64,000 nucleotides of DNA from Tomocerus qinae (taxonomy: Eukaryota > Arthropoda > Collembola > Entomobryomorpha > Tomoceridae): NCBI GenBank assembly GCA_020055645.1, contig CM034546.1, positions 10,726,001 to 10,790,000 of the forward strand, written 5' to 3'. Of this stretch, positions 1-14,493 are shown piece by piece (position 1 is the first letter of the stretch; every line of letters begins with the position of its first letter). The notes beneath the pieces are model-generated. The model had not been told where the DNA came from. It did no database searches and worked only from the letters and a program-made list of their open reading frames with translations. Made by a program: the position numbers and the translations under genes.

Positions 1-944
1 CTTTTGTTCACCTGTTTGTCTATCTAATATAGATTTACTAGTATCAGAAACGGTGTTATATTAGAATAATCTTCTCTCGAACCTTCTAGAATAAATTATC
101 AGTCATAAACGTTGTTGTAAAGTTTTTTCTTGTATTGTTTCAATGTGTTACAATTCCCCATATAGAAAACAAAATGTACAATGTAATATTCAATTACTCA
201 GTATATAGCTATTAAACATTCAAATTGCCCTTTGAAAATCACTAAAGCGAAAACTCTGTCAAACTATTAATCAGTAACCTTTATCTTCCTTTACGCAAAC
301 TAAATTCAAGATAACTAGAAATAACTCATGCCTTTATATTGTTCAATTTGTTCATTTGATTGTTGCTTTTAATTCTCATAACTCCCACTACCCACTACAC
401 TGACTTAACACTTAATTATATTATTGTTTCGTGGGCACTCTTTCACCAATATCATGGCTATAGAGAAATAATGATGTTAACATTACCAAGCACACGGATG
501 AAGCAATTTAAATAAAATAAACAATGTTTTGAATCTCCTGCCTGTTTCCAGTGTGTAACACCATTTGCACTTTGCGTTTCATAAATAAATTATAATGAAG
601 ATATGCTAATTGCTAACCAGCTCGGACAAGTCATGGTATATTTTACAATTTTGACCCATAAAGGTCATAACACCGTTTAAAAATGGTTCTTTTTAATTTT
701 TTGGTGGGTTGTCTTTAGATTAGGGATTTAGATTTAGATTAGATTAGGGAAATTGGGAGATATTATGGAAAACGCACTATTGCACGTTAACAAAAGTATT
801 TCTGAGTGACCTTGCTAAGAATGACTTTTTGTAATGCCAATAGAAAACATTTTTCTACCACATTGTCTATCTTTGTAGCTAGTCAACTATAATGTCTATT
901 GTATAGTTACCAGGAGTAATTTTTTTAAAGTCCTTTTGCATTTT
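1..944. other. AT-rich non-coding stretch
   Basis: No convincing gene, splice pattern or RNA is seen. A short run of TTAG-like words lies at about 712-750. From about 860 the sequence resembles 37635-37760, upstream of the 38-kb receptor, so the upstream edge of the A-family duplicon begins here. Confidence 0.6.
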
Positions 945-2014
945 AGCTCGCCTGAGGTAGCGAGATTATAGAACCGCACAGTCTGTCTGTACGCCCGTTC
1001 CCTTGATAATTGTCGAAAGCATTGACCAAAGTTGACCAAATCAGGCGTAAACAATACCTATGGATCACTGACTATCCCTATTGATTTTGGGGTTTGTCAG
1101 TCCATAAGTTGCTGAGATATCACGCGCTCACTCTGTCTTCATTTTAATATTCAAAATAGGAAATGGGCATTAAAAAGGGTTTCCTATCAATTGTTAGCGT
1201 GATAGCATAAAATATTTCACTCCTCTTCTACCAAATTTAATGTTTCAGAATATAGTAATTAAAACCGGAAAATAACTATCAAGATTGTTTTGATTGATTT
1301 CTGTTGATTTTGATGGTCAACATTAGCAACTTTTGATTTTATATAGGTTTTGATAGTCAAAATTAATTTGAAAATTGCAATAAATATTGTTTTAAATCCC
1401 AACATTAGTCTAATTTTATTTTATGTTGATTTTAATACTCAACATTAATCTAATTTGATTTTCTGTTGATTATGATACTAAACATTAATCTATTTTGATA
1501 TTCTGTTGATTTTGATAGTCAACATTAATTTTATTTTATTTTATGTTGATTTTGATACTCAACGTTAATCTAATTTGATTTTCTGTTGATTTTGATAATC
1601 AATATTAATCTATTTTGATGTTTTGTTGATTTTGATAGTCAACATTAATTTATTCTGATGTTCTGTTGATTTTGATAGTCAACATTTATCTATTTTGGTT
1701 TCCTGTTTTTGATTGTCAACATTAGTCTATATCGGTTTCCTTTAGATTTTAATAGTTAATATAGTACCACACTTAAAATACTAATTGTTTTAATTATTTT
1801 TCCATTGTTGGTTTAAGTCGTTGTTAATATATTAATCTGCGCATTCCATTTTTGATTATTTTGATAGTTAAATATAACCTATTTTAAAATTTTTGAATTG
1901 ATAGTCAATTATGAACTAATTTGAATTACTGTACATTTTAGTAATCAAAATACATCTATTTCTAATATTATTCTCCCAAAAATGTGCACACGGCCCCCTT
2001 AACCGAGGCGAGCT
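945..2014. mobile_element. TIR-bounded element carrying a minisatellite (MITE-like)
   Basis: The left end reads AGCTCGCCTGAGG (945-957) and the right end is its near-perfect inverse, ending CGAGCT at 2014. The inverse in the related right end at 19274-19286 is exact. There is no transposase inside. The interior is AT-rich with a minisatellite. At the 38-kb receptor (about 37640-37760) the flanking sequences lie close together without the element, which fits insertion before the other A blocks were copied. No clear target duplication was found, so the superfamily is open. Confidence 0.55.
1290..1745. repeat. AT-rich minisatellite with internal dyad
   Basis: Degenerate tandem units of roughly 55-65 bases, each containing GTTGATTTTGATAGTCAAC followed by an ATTAATCTATTTTGAT-like stretch. 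Each core is itself an inverted repeat (GTTGA and TCAAC arms). It repeats at 55220-55690, and a decayed version lies at 18955-19140 next to the dead A-family copy. Confidence 0.85.
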
Positions 2015-3522
2015 TCTGTTACGGCTTGATGTAGGTTTTCCTATTTCAACCTAACCTAACCGTACAAAATTCATATTTCCGTATTGATTTTGATATTCGA
2101 GTATGAGGAAACTAATAGATTTTGGCACGTTTATGTGAAGTAGAGTTGGCTTGCGAATATATTAATTAATTTGCTTTTTAAGTGTGGTTTTTCCGTTCCA
2201 ATTATTTTTTCTCGTCTGCTCATATTTAGAAATTGAATAATTTCTACAATCCACAATGTTACCATATTCCATTATTCAGTCCATATTAGGCAACTATGGC
2301 TTTTAAATTATTGACAATACTAACCAACTAATAGGAACTTATGTAAAATAGGACTTAATAATTCCGTGCATGTTAGACTCACTGCTTGAAAATATATTCC
2401 TTGCCTTGCCTATTGGAACAAAACAGGTCATTTATTAAATATTTACATAAAGAATTTATATTCCATATTTTATTCTGACTACGATCAGCAACATTTGACA
2501 GGCTCAGTAGGACAAGAGTCTTAGATATTAGCAAACAATTTATTTATTTTAAACATGCCGAGTAGGTAAACTTATGGAATTGTACACTCCGTTTATTACA
2601 TGAGATACCAATACTACCGTTTACTATCACACAACTAAACGCGTATATGCATGATTTTTAAAATAAGGCGCGCATTTGTCACTTTCAAATTATGGTTAAC
2701 AAGGCATACTTTTTATGGAAATAAATAAGTCCCTTATCCTATTGTGCCCGTCAATTATTAGTAGCCATTAGTTGCACCAAAATATTTTCGGGATTTTTTC
2801 AAAATAGATTCGTGATTATCCTGGAGCAAAACAATTTTTGTTACTACTCTTTCTGTGGAAGACAAATCTATCGTTATAGCACAAATTGAAAATAACCTGT
2901 TTTCAACCTGAAAAATGAAATAAAAAACTAGCAAATAATTTTTAATTAAAATTTGTGTTGATCATACTTCACAATACAAATCGAATTAAATTAGTCTAGA
3001 CATTTTATATAAAGTCTCACCTCTGGTAACCAGCGAAAATTCGTATTTCACATTTGGCTTTTAAATTATTGACAACATCGATCTATCTAATACGTACTTA
3101 TATAAAATTAGACTAAATAATTCAATTCACGTTAGACTCACTGATGCTTTACAAGGTATCAATACCTAGCCTTGCATGTTTGGAACAAAGCAGCTCGTCT
3201 ATTAAATATTTACATGAAATATTTCTATACAACATTTTATTCTGTTGCTATATTCAGCATTATTTACTGGTAGTTTGAGAGAAATATCATTCTTGATTAT
3301 CCTAGAGCAAAATAATCTATTTTCTGTTACTACTCGACTCACTTTCTGTGCAAGACAAAATTATCATTATAGCATAAATTGAAATTTACTGATCTTTTCA
3401 GCATGCGAATAGCAAAAGCACCTTTTTCTTTAACTTTGTGTAGACCAAGTGTTGTAATACAAATCGAATTAAATTAGTTTAGAATAAGAGAAATTCTCAT
3501 TTCTGGTATATAACAAGCAAAA
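2015..3522 (+). promoter_or_regulatory. Receptor upstream region with two related modules
   Basis: No gene is seen. Two parts resemble one another: about 2290-2480 and about 3055-3260 both contain 'TTAAATTATTGACAA', 'ACTTAT(G/A)TAAAAT', 'GTTAGACTCACTG' and 'AATATTTACAT', so the upstream region was internally duplicated. The modules recur upstream of the receptors at 20.8 kb (19570-19740, 20310-20480) and 38.3 kb (37875-38060, one module). They could hold promoter sequence, but no TATA or initiator can be assigned; TATATAAC at about 3505 is very near the ATG. Confidence 0.45.
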
Positions 3523-5907
3523 ATGCTTATGTTGGTTTGTCTGCTTTGTCTCGCGGAATTGGTCATTGGAGGGGAATTATCACAAGTGGTAAATTTAGAA
3601 AAAGACTGTTACCTAAACATATTAATTAACCAAAACCATTCGGAAATTCAGGAGTTGAACAATATTAATTGGCAGGGTTTTGAAGTTCCTTACGCGTTCA
3701 CTATTTTCAACTCGAAACTCAAGAAAGAGATCTCTTGTAGGCAAGGTTGGACATGTTTTAACAAGATATCAGGTAAACATTTTTACAAAGTGAATCAACG
3801 GAAATATTGGAACCTAATTAAAGAAACAACAGCAAGAAAATTGTCATTCCCTCGTCTTCACAGCCGTTTGGTTTGTGTTGCCCATTTTGCTGTCTACTTC
3901 GATCCAAATATTTTAAATGACGTTCTACTACTCAACTATGTCAGTGAGACTTTTTATGACGACCAAGTGTACGAACGGAATTGGTTCAACCTGGTGGAAT
4001 ATTCTTCTGTGTATCTAATTGTGAATAGAGAAATATTGCAATCGACAAAAGTTAGCTCTTATTTTAAGTTGAATGTATATGATTACAATACAGCTCACCA
4101 GCTATTCTGGAGGAAGCCTTGGTTTATGATAGCTCCGTCGGTTGAAGATGTGATATATTTCATTTGTCCACATTTAAACCGTGTAAATGAATACACATAC
4201 ACACTGGAGCATTTATGTTCTAGGGACAACTGCTCTGATAAACAATTAAGGGAGATGGCTATTCAAATCTTCATAAACCGAAGTACAGTTGCCAAAACAT
4301 TTCTGTTACACAAAGTCATACGTTCGTCTAACAACAAGATAATATATTGTGGACCTGGTGTGAAAAATATATATTTTACAAATTACTTCTTCAACCACGA
4401 AGGCATTTCTCTTCCGATAGCTTCTTATATTATTCAGGGATTTATAAATTCTACAATAGTCATGAATATGTACAGTAAGAATAACTTTGATTGCAATAAC
4501 ACACTTTTCTTAATGGACGTTGTGTTTTTGTCAATTGATCAGACTGAAGGACTTAATCAAGGAACAAGTTCGTACAATTTTGGAGTTCGAACAATGCAAG
4601 AATCTGTCAATTTCATCTCTTGTGTCGTTTTGGAAGATGAGAGTCTCTCTTTCTATGGCTACATTCGTCCATTTCAACTTGACGCTTGGCTGGGTATTAT
4701 AATTTCAATTATTTCTGTAGTTTCTTTCGTCCATGTTGTCATTTATTACAAAAAGGATGAAAGCATTCCAATTGTTTTGATTTGTTATGCATATTTGTTG
4801 GAAGTCAGTGTTTCGTTATCGGCAAGAGCCAAAAATACTCTTTGGATCAAACTGTTAATTGGTCCTTTGTTGTTGATGTTCATTATACTGACAAATGGTT
4901 ACAAGGGAATTGTCACCACAGATTTTACTGAACCACGTCCTGTAAAAAGAATTGAATCCATCGAACATTTAGGTAATATGTCCAATTTTATTGTTCTTGG
5001 TCCCTTTCAGGGTAACAGTGAGTTCAATCCTTTTGATATTACTCAATATATGTCAGGTAAGATTATAGAAACATATTGTAAGAAAATCAAAAAGATTGGG
5101 ACGAAATGTGGCAATGCCAAATGGCTGAAAGAAGTTTGGTGAAGCAGAAAAACTTCAGTGTACTTACGTTGGCTATCCAAGACACAATTACACCCGATGA
5201 AGATTCGTATTTTAATGATTTGTTTTCACTTCCAAATTTTATCCAATATAACCGACATTTAATAGAATTAAGAAACACAACACAATACAGAACAATTAAA
5301 AAGATCTTGAATATCATGAAACCTTATCCAGACTTTCCTTTAACAAGTCCTCAAAAATGGATCTCCCAATGCAATAACTCTGCACTAATTCTCCGAAGTT
5401 CCCAAATGCATCGCCTCTTGAATGACTCTCACTGGAATCCTCACAACGGCGGAGTTCAACCAAAGAAAACATTATATTATGGCACAAATGAAAAAACTTT
5501 TTTATCTATACCGCTTTCCACGACCCTCACTATTGAAGAAATTACTATGCGCACTCCAATTCTAAGACAGATTAAATTCTCTTACTCAGTCGGGAATTTA
5601 CAACAAGTGGGTAGAATATGCAAAGAATAGTAATTTCACTAAATGTAAAACATGTTGGGGAAGGCAACTGCCACGGCGGTTAACATTTCGCAATTCGAAT
5701 ATAGCAACAATCTTTTACATTACTTTCTGTATTTCATTTATATATACCGCCGTATTTATCTGGGAAAATCGTATACTCGTCAAACGTAAATTTAAAGTAT
5801 TGCTAATCAATGTACGTAAGATAATCAAAAGAATCAAAATTGGAATAATGGTAATTTGGGGCAGCTTCAAACGCTATTTTTGCCGTAATCGAATGAATGC
5901 ATTGTAA
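3523..5907 (+). pseudogene. Family-A ionotropic-receptor-like protein, copy A1 (frameshifted)
   Basis: Intronless gene for a putative ligand-gated channel of the divergent IR (variant ionotropic glutamate receptor) type, expected in chemosensory neuron membranes. It starts with a signal peptide (residues 1-17) and a long N-terminal domain. About residue 390 comes FYGYIRPFQLDAWLG leading into M1, then a short pore region, M2 ending TNGYKGIVTTDFTEPR (about 450-472) and a second ligand lobe; M3 (TIFYITFCISFIYTAVFIW) lies near the C-terminus. Full length would be about 795 aa. The frame breaks at about 5091 (one A fewer than the 59-kb copy) and at about 5569 (two bases fewer than the 22-kb and 38-kb copies), and M3 is read in the original frame to the stop at 5907. 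AATAAA follows at about 5947. The first break is absent from the sister copy and may be a sequencing error; the second is shared. The IR call rests on topology and motifs only. Confidence 0.72.
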
Positions 5908-7472
5908 TAATTAATCAATTGTATGCCACTCACTGACTCTAGGCAAAAAATAAAACATTCACTTCTATGGTTACTTTGGTTACACAAAAATTGAACTTTA
6001 TCAAGATTATTCACTTTGATTGGCATATTATAATGTTCAGGAGAATACTGATAGAAATCTAAGATATATCTCACCATGAGGCGTGCTAGAAGTAAACAAC
6101 ATGTTAATCAAGGATATGTATATGATGAGGACAAAAAGGTTACTCGGGATGGCAGTGTACCGTCGTCTCTACATTACTAGTGTTGTATTTGTATACTACG
6201 TCTATACTACCGAGTAAGTTTAGGAAGGGGACGGTAAGGAATCCGACATGCTGTAAAAATATTATTGCCTAAATGTATATAATATATAGGAAATGGGTAT
6301 AAGTAGAGGTAAGGCTTTTTCAGTTCATAGAGTTATTGACTACCTATCCTTGGGTGGGGGTAATAGGGGTCATAGAAAAAGTCATTTTGTCTATAAAATA
6401 ACGTGTTTTGGGCTATGGTTCTAGGAACCAAAACAAGAAGTATCGAGGGCAATAGAGCGCGCTAGAAAGAAGTGATATTGGGAAAAATTATGTTTATATA
6501 ACAGCTGCTATTAGAAAGTTTAGTAATTATCTTCCTTGCAATAACTTTTACTGTTGAGATAATTATGGCAAAGCCAGTAAAGAGGTGGAGGCTACATTAA
6601 TGCCAATTGCCAATTTCTACTAAGAGCTTATATCACTTGAATGTTACAATTACAATGTATTAAAAGTTTATGTATTAGCATTGATAAGCAGTTCCATACC
6701 AACTACACATTATACAAATGGGAACAAATTTAAATGCCGAGACTATGTATTGGCATTGATGGTAGCATTGGTGGCGTGGCGATAGACACATAGACAGTCA
6801 TTACAGGACATCGGTAGTTACAGGTAAGAATTGGTCGATGAAAGAGGCATAAAGTATATTTAAACGTGAATAAAGTGTTATCTCAAACACTTACGTATAA
6901 TTCAGCGAATACCTCGTGCAGTTGAATTATCACTTTTGGTACTTCAAGCAGATGGATGACTTGAGTTTAAATTGAGTAATTCATTGTATGACACAAAAGT
7001 ATACAGGTGATCCATGCCGCATAAATTATGTGTAAGTTGGTGATTGTGATGCTTTTTCTTATCTTACAGGTGTTGCAAATTATCTGTGTCCAATGTTTCA
7101 AAGCTATTCAGTTTACATTAGTTTGAATTATAACATGTTGTATATAATTGGGACACATATCTATATATTGTTGGTAGGTATGTAGGGCTATTGTGCCATA
7201 TTGTTATATTATGCCTTTTTATTCATGATTATAACTATATGCACCTTTACTTTATAATGTTTTGTGTAGTACAACTGTACATCATTGTTTTAATAATTCT
7301 TGAAAGATATCGTCAAATATACAGGTTGAGGCTGCCTCGATGGTATCTCTTATATTATAAACGCAGAAGAGATAAAGCAATAAATTTACCAATCTATCTA
7401 TGTATGTATGTCTGGTAGGAGCGCCTACGAAACCTGCATATATTACGTAACCCCCTCCTCCATGTGTAACGC
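5908..7472. other. Non-coding, with a segment repeated at 48.75-49.29 kb
   Basis: No supported gene. About 6870-7340 is clearly related to 48750-49290 and is also present at 60790-61260. On the minus strand of the 48-kb version one part is an open exon-like stretch (see 48791-48910); here the same stretch carries one extra base that breaks that frame. The rest looks unconstrained. Confidence 0.5.
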
Positions 7473-7570
7473 AATTAATGTTTTCAATAATGTACCCCAA
7501 CGTATACCTTCATGTGTTAAATTTAGTACATGGAGGTATGCTTTGGGGTACATTATTGAAAACATTAATT
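7473..7570. repeat. Near-perfect 98-nt hairpin
   Basis: Bases 7473-7500 (AATTAATGTTTTCAATAATG...) are the exact inverse of 7543-7570. A further 14 bases pair imperfectly, leaving a loop of about 14 bases around TGTTAAATTTAGTA. It could be a short palindromic MITE or a transcribed hairpin; nothing decides between these. The copy at 61391-61488 is identical in the arms. Confidence 0.85.
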
Positions 7571-7717
7571 GAATTCTGTCTGTGAATAACAACTTATCAT
7601 AATTTCTGAAATCAAAAAATAATTAATTGTTACGTAGTCAAGGGAAAATTTGAAAATTCCAGTGTTTCGAAATGGAGAATATCCAAACTTGGGGAAAAAA
7701 CCAACAGAACTTCGAGT

Positions 7718-8008
7718 GGGCTGAATTTAGGAAGCGTTATCCCGTTGCCTGTTACCATTGTTGCCAATTCATCTTTTACCACCGGCAAAACATGCCACAC
7801 GGGTAACACATGCAACCTACTTACCTAAACTAAAGGAAATAAACTTACACTGGCAACTAACAGTTATCTATAAAAATTATAAGGTTAGGTTTGTTATATT
7901 CAAAATCGGTGAATTGTCATTTTGCCCAAACTCCACCCTTACATCAAATGTCACCGGTGGTAAGAGATGAATTGGCAACAACGTGATACCGCCGTTTAAA
8001 TTCAGCCC
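7718..8008. mobile_element. Foldback/MITE-like inverted repeat
   Basis: The left arm starts GGGCTGAATTTA (7718) and the right arm ends TAAATTCAGCCC (8008). The inner arms GTTGCCAATTCATC and CCACCGG pair with their inverses at about 7949-7976. Similar short peptides on both strands (LPIHLLPP) are just the palindrome being read twice. No transposase. A copy lies at 61636-61926. Confidence 0.7.
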
Positions 8009-10563
8009 TTGAAATGCATTATCTAATTTTTTGAAAGTTATTTTGTGAATTATTAGGACACATGCGATCACTGGGAATTAGGGAGTGGGTAGCAGGCTGG
8101 AGACTAGAAACAGAATAGAAAATTCTCGGTATTTTTACCAAAAGCTTAGAAATATTTTTGGTGCTAACATTTTCTTTTAACTAGAAGTCAATCCCAGGAA
8201 AATTCTGGAATTCAAATTCCAGAAAAATTCTGGGATTCAAATCCCAGAAAGGGTTGTCACAGAAAAATATACTGTTATGTAGTTGAAAAAATATTTTAAT
8301 CCGAGCCGAGGCATTGCTGATATTAAAGTAATATTATTCTAAATTCTAGTATGTGGATATTGAAAAGCATTCTGAAATTCCGAAAGTTTTGTTGTTGAGA
8401 AAATATTCCAAAATCCCAGAAAAGGCTGCCACACAAAAAATTTGGTACTCAAAACATGCCCAAAAATCTCAAAATGTTGTGATTCAAATAATGTTCCAAT
8501 TGTGTAAGACTGAAAATGAAATTAACAATTTTCAAACAAAGAAATATTTGCTAATCTGTCTTAACCTTAGTAAGGACTATAAAAATTCTATAAATACTTT
8601 TTGAGTTAATTAGGTTTAAAAATGCAAAAAGGTAGAAATATCTTTTATCACTCCCTTAACGTTCGTTTATTTTTGAAAAACCGAGCCTTTAATTTCTTTT
8701 TCGGCATCATATTAGCCCCGGGTGAATTGTTTTAACCATTGAACAAAACCATTTTTGACTCCAAAAATGGGGTTATTTTTTGGCTGTAATGAGAGAAGGA
8801 AAAGGCAGTAAATCAATCTTGGACATGGTACGAATTACCCAAAATGTCCTTTAAATTGTCTGCCGACTAAAATGTTACAAATCGTAAAATACTATCATAT
8901 TTTTGAACTGTTGTTCAATGAAGGGTGATTATTTTAGCTCGAATATTCAACTATGTCACCCACTGGCTAACCAAGATTTAAAGCAACCGGCTTGTCACCA
9001 AACTGCCTAACTAGCCTTTTTAAGTGTCAGGTGACCGACGCGAAAAGACATAACAGGCCCGTCGAGACGCTGATAAATATATTTCACTAATTCCAACACA
9101 CTAAATTTCAAAATACTTGAAACTAAAACCATCATTTTTCCACTGGGGAATGGCAAAATTATTTTTTCTAAATTTTCCCATTGGAGAAACCTTGTTTATT
9201 TTCTATGACTACAATTTGATTCCCAATTCGGAAATTATGATAAGTTGTTATTCACAGGAATCTCTCAATTGTGCTTACTGTAACAATGTTAAGTACTACC
9301 TTCTGCACACAACTACTGCACACGTAATATATACAGGTTCCTTAAAAGCAAGATGTACATGCTCACTTCCTCTAAGTAAAACCACCGAAATAAGTTGTTT
9401 CATAAATTATTATAACATCAAAACAATAATACAAACTTACATAAGTTGTTAATGGTATTGAATGGAATTGACTAACGAAATGTGACATTTTGTAATGATC
9501 GTGGTAGTAGAGATGTGCGAGAATGTGCGTTTCTTACTTTTTACTGTACCATTTACTTCTTTGTGCAAATTTGGACACCTATTTTGTGGAATTAAATAAT
9601 TGAACTTTTCTTTATCACTTCTATTTTAATTTATAATGTGCGTTTTTTGATCTGCCCCAATTTCTCCCAATTCATGCTAATCGTGTACTAGGTAGGTTGA
9701 CCAAGTAGCTATAACTCATACACAATATCTTAGCATGAGATTTTGAAAATTAGTTTGTCTAGCTTTTTATGGAATTTATGAATAAGTATGGCGAAACTGA
9801 ATTTGTATGGTATAGTTTTTTGTTGTTTGCAATGCAGTTAAATGCTATTAAATCGAAATGTCATTGTCAGTGTTAATTATTGCTTATCCGTCCGTCATCA
9901 TGATCGTGATTAAATTCATTCACATAGTATCTATTGCAAACTTCGGGTATTGTAACACATTTCAAACATCACACTTCCCTTCACTTTTCTGCATAACTAT
10001 GCATTCCTCCTTGCTATTACAGTTTCTAATTGGGTCTTGCTTCATATTATATTTATGTATGTCTCCCACACATATACATACTTCCATACACATCCAAGCA
10101 TTCAGCTCTTTTGAACTCCATACCAGGTAAGACCAAGTTGCAATAATTCCGCCATACAGAATTAAGGTGTGTGCCATACGATCTAAATGATAAGTTATTG
10201 AAATAGGATTTCCTGGTATACTATTTTTTATTTCAGTTTGGCAAGTGAGACTTGAATCAGCTGGCTTCAGTTGACAAAACGGATTATAAGCAACATTTAA
10301 TCAATTTATTTATAATAAAATAAAAGTTGTTATATTAATATTTTCAAATATCATCATTTGCCAACTTTTTATGATTATACCAAATTATTATTTAGCAAAA
10401 TTTTGTAATTATCTGAAAGTTACTTTAAGATTGGATCTAGTACAATATTTGATGTAGAAATAAAACGAAGGTAACTAATATCCCCTTGGCGCACATTTAT
10501 GTTCTAAATTTGGAAACCATGTTTTTGCAGGCAGGTAGCTGCTTGTAAAGTCCAGTTATTTTG
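8009..10563. other. AT-rich intergenic stretch
   Basis: Contains a cluster of short CCCAGAA/TTCTGGG palindromes at about 8185-8260 and a 111-codon open frame at 9117-9452 that is identical in both duplication copies. That frame has no recognisable domain, a poor start context and only isolated cysteines, so it is not called as a gene. The duplication match ends with the window at 10081. Confidence 0.5.
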
Positions 10564-13957
<3,394 letters not shown>

Positions 13958-14493
13958 GATGAAATATTTCCTTCAAAATTGATCTGTATAACTAGGTTTC
14001 TAGCCATACAATAGATAGTTGTTATTTGCTGTGTATGTAATAATATAATGCTGAAGTAGCGTCAACATTGATTGGCACAACCACATATTAAAAATGCTAA
14101 TTCATCAACGTCAATTCATTATCCGAGTCGTAAACTAATACAAACACTTTAGAAATGCATTATGTCATATGACAGTAAATCATCTAAAAAATTTTGCCTG
14201 GTTAATTAAATATTCAGATAAGGAAATTTATGTTTAAATGTAAAGGGTGGTTCGAAAGCCATTGCGCCTTATTATTAAAACATTGACAGAAATAACAAAT
14301 CAGTGGGAACACTGTCGCATTAAAAATTCTACATTACCTTTCTATATGACAGAAAAATTACTATGTTATGTACTGCATAAGTTTTTCGAAAAAATTAATT
14401 TTCTACATTTCAAATTAATTTTTAACCAGCACAATATTTTCACGAAAACAGCATTGTTTTCCTGCAACTTTTTAAGCTCCGTGACTCTCTTGT

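Larger units (their letters stand above)
1..10081 (+). repeat. Large direct duplication, copy 1 (partner 53933-64000)
   Basis: Reading the two ends of the window side by side, base 1 matches 53933 and base 10081 matches 64000. Only about fifteen differences were noticed over 10 kb, mostly one-base indels in homopolymers (for example near 1272, 2003, 5091, 5526, 6314, 8583) and a few substitutions. Both copies run off the window, so the true length is unknown. It contains a TIR element, an A-family receptor, a hairpin and a foldback element. It may be a very recent segmental duplication or an uncollapsed haplotype or contig overlap. Confidence 0.97.

Noticed and set aside
1290-1745. Regularly spaced near-palindromes as a CRISPR array
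   Set aside because: The spacers are themselves repeated, units are degenerate, and the DNA is animal nuclear sequence.
3523-5907. Receptor A as a viral or transposon envelope protein
   Set aside because: Signal peptide, M1-pore-M2-lobe-M3 order and the M2 tail fit an IR-like channel; there is no adjoining polymerase or LTR.
9117-9452. 111-codon frame identical in both duplication copies
   Set aside because: Identity reflects the recent duplication, not selection. No signal peptide, domain or splice context.
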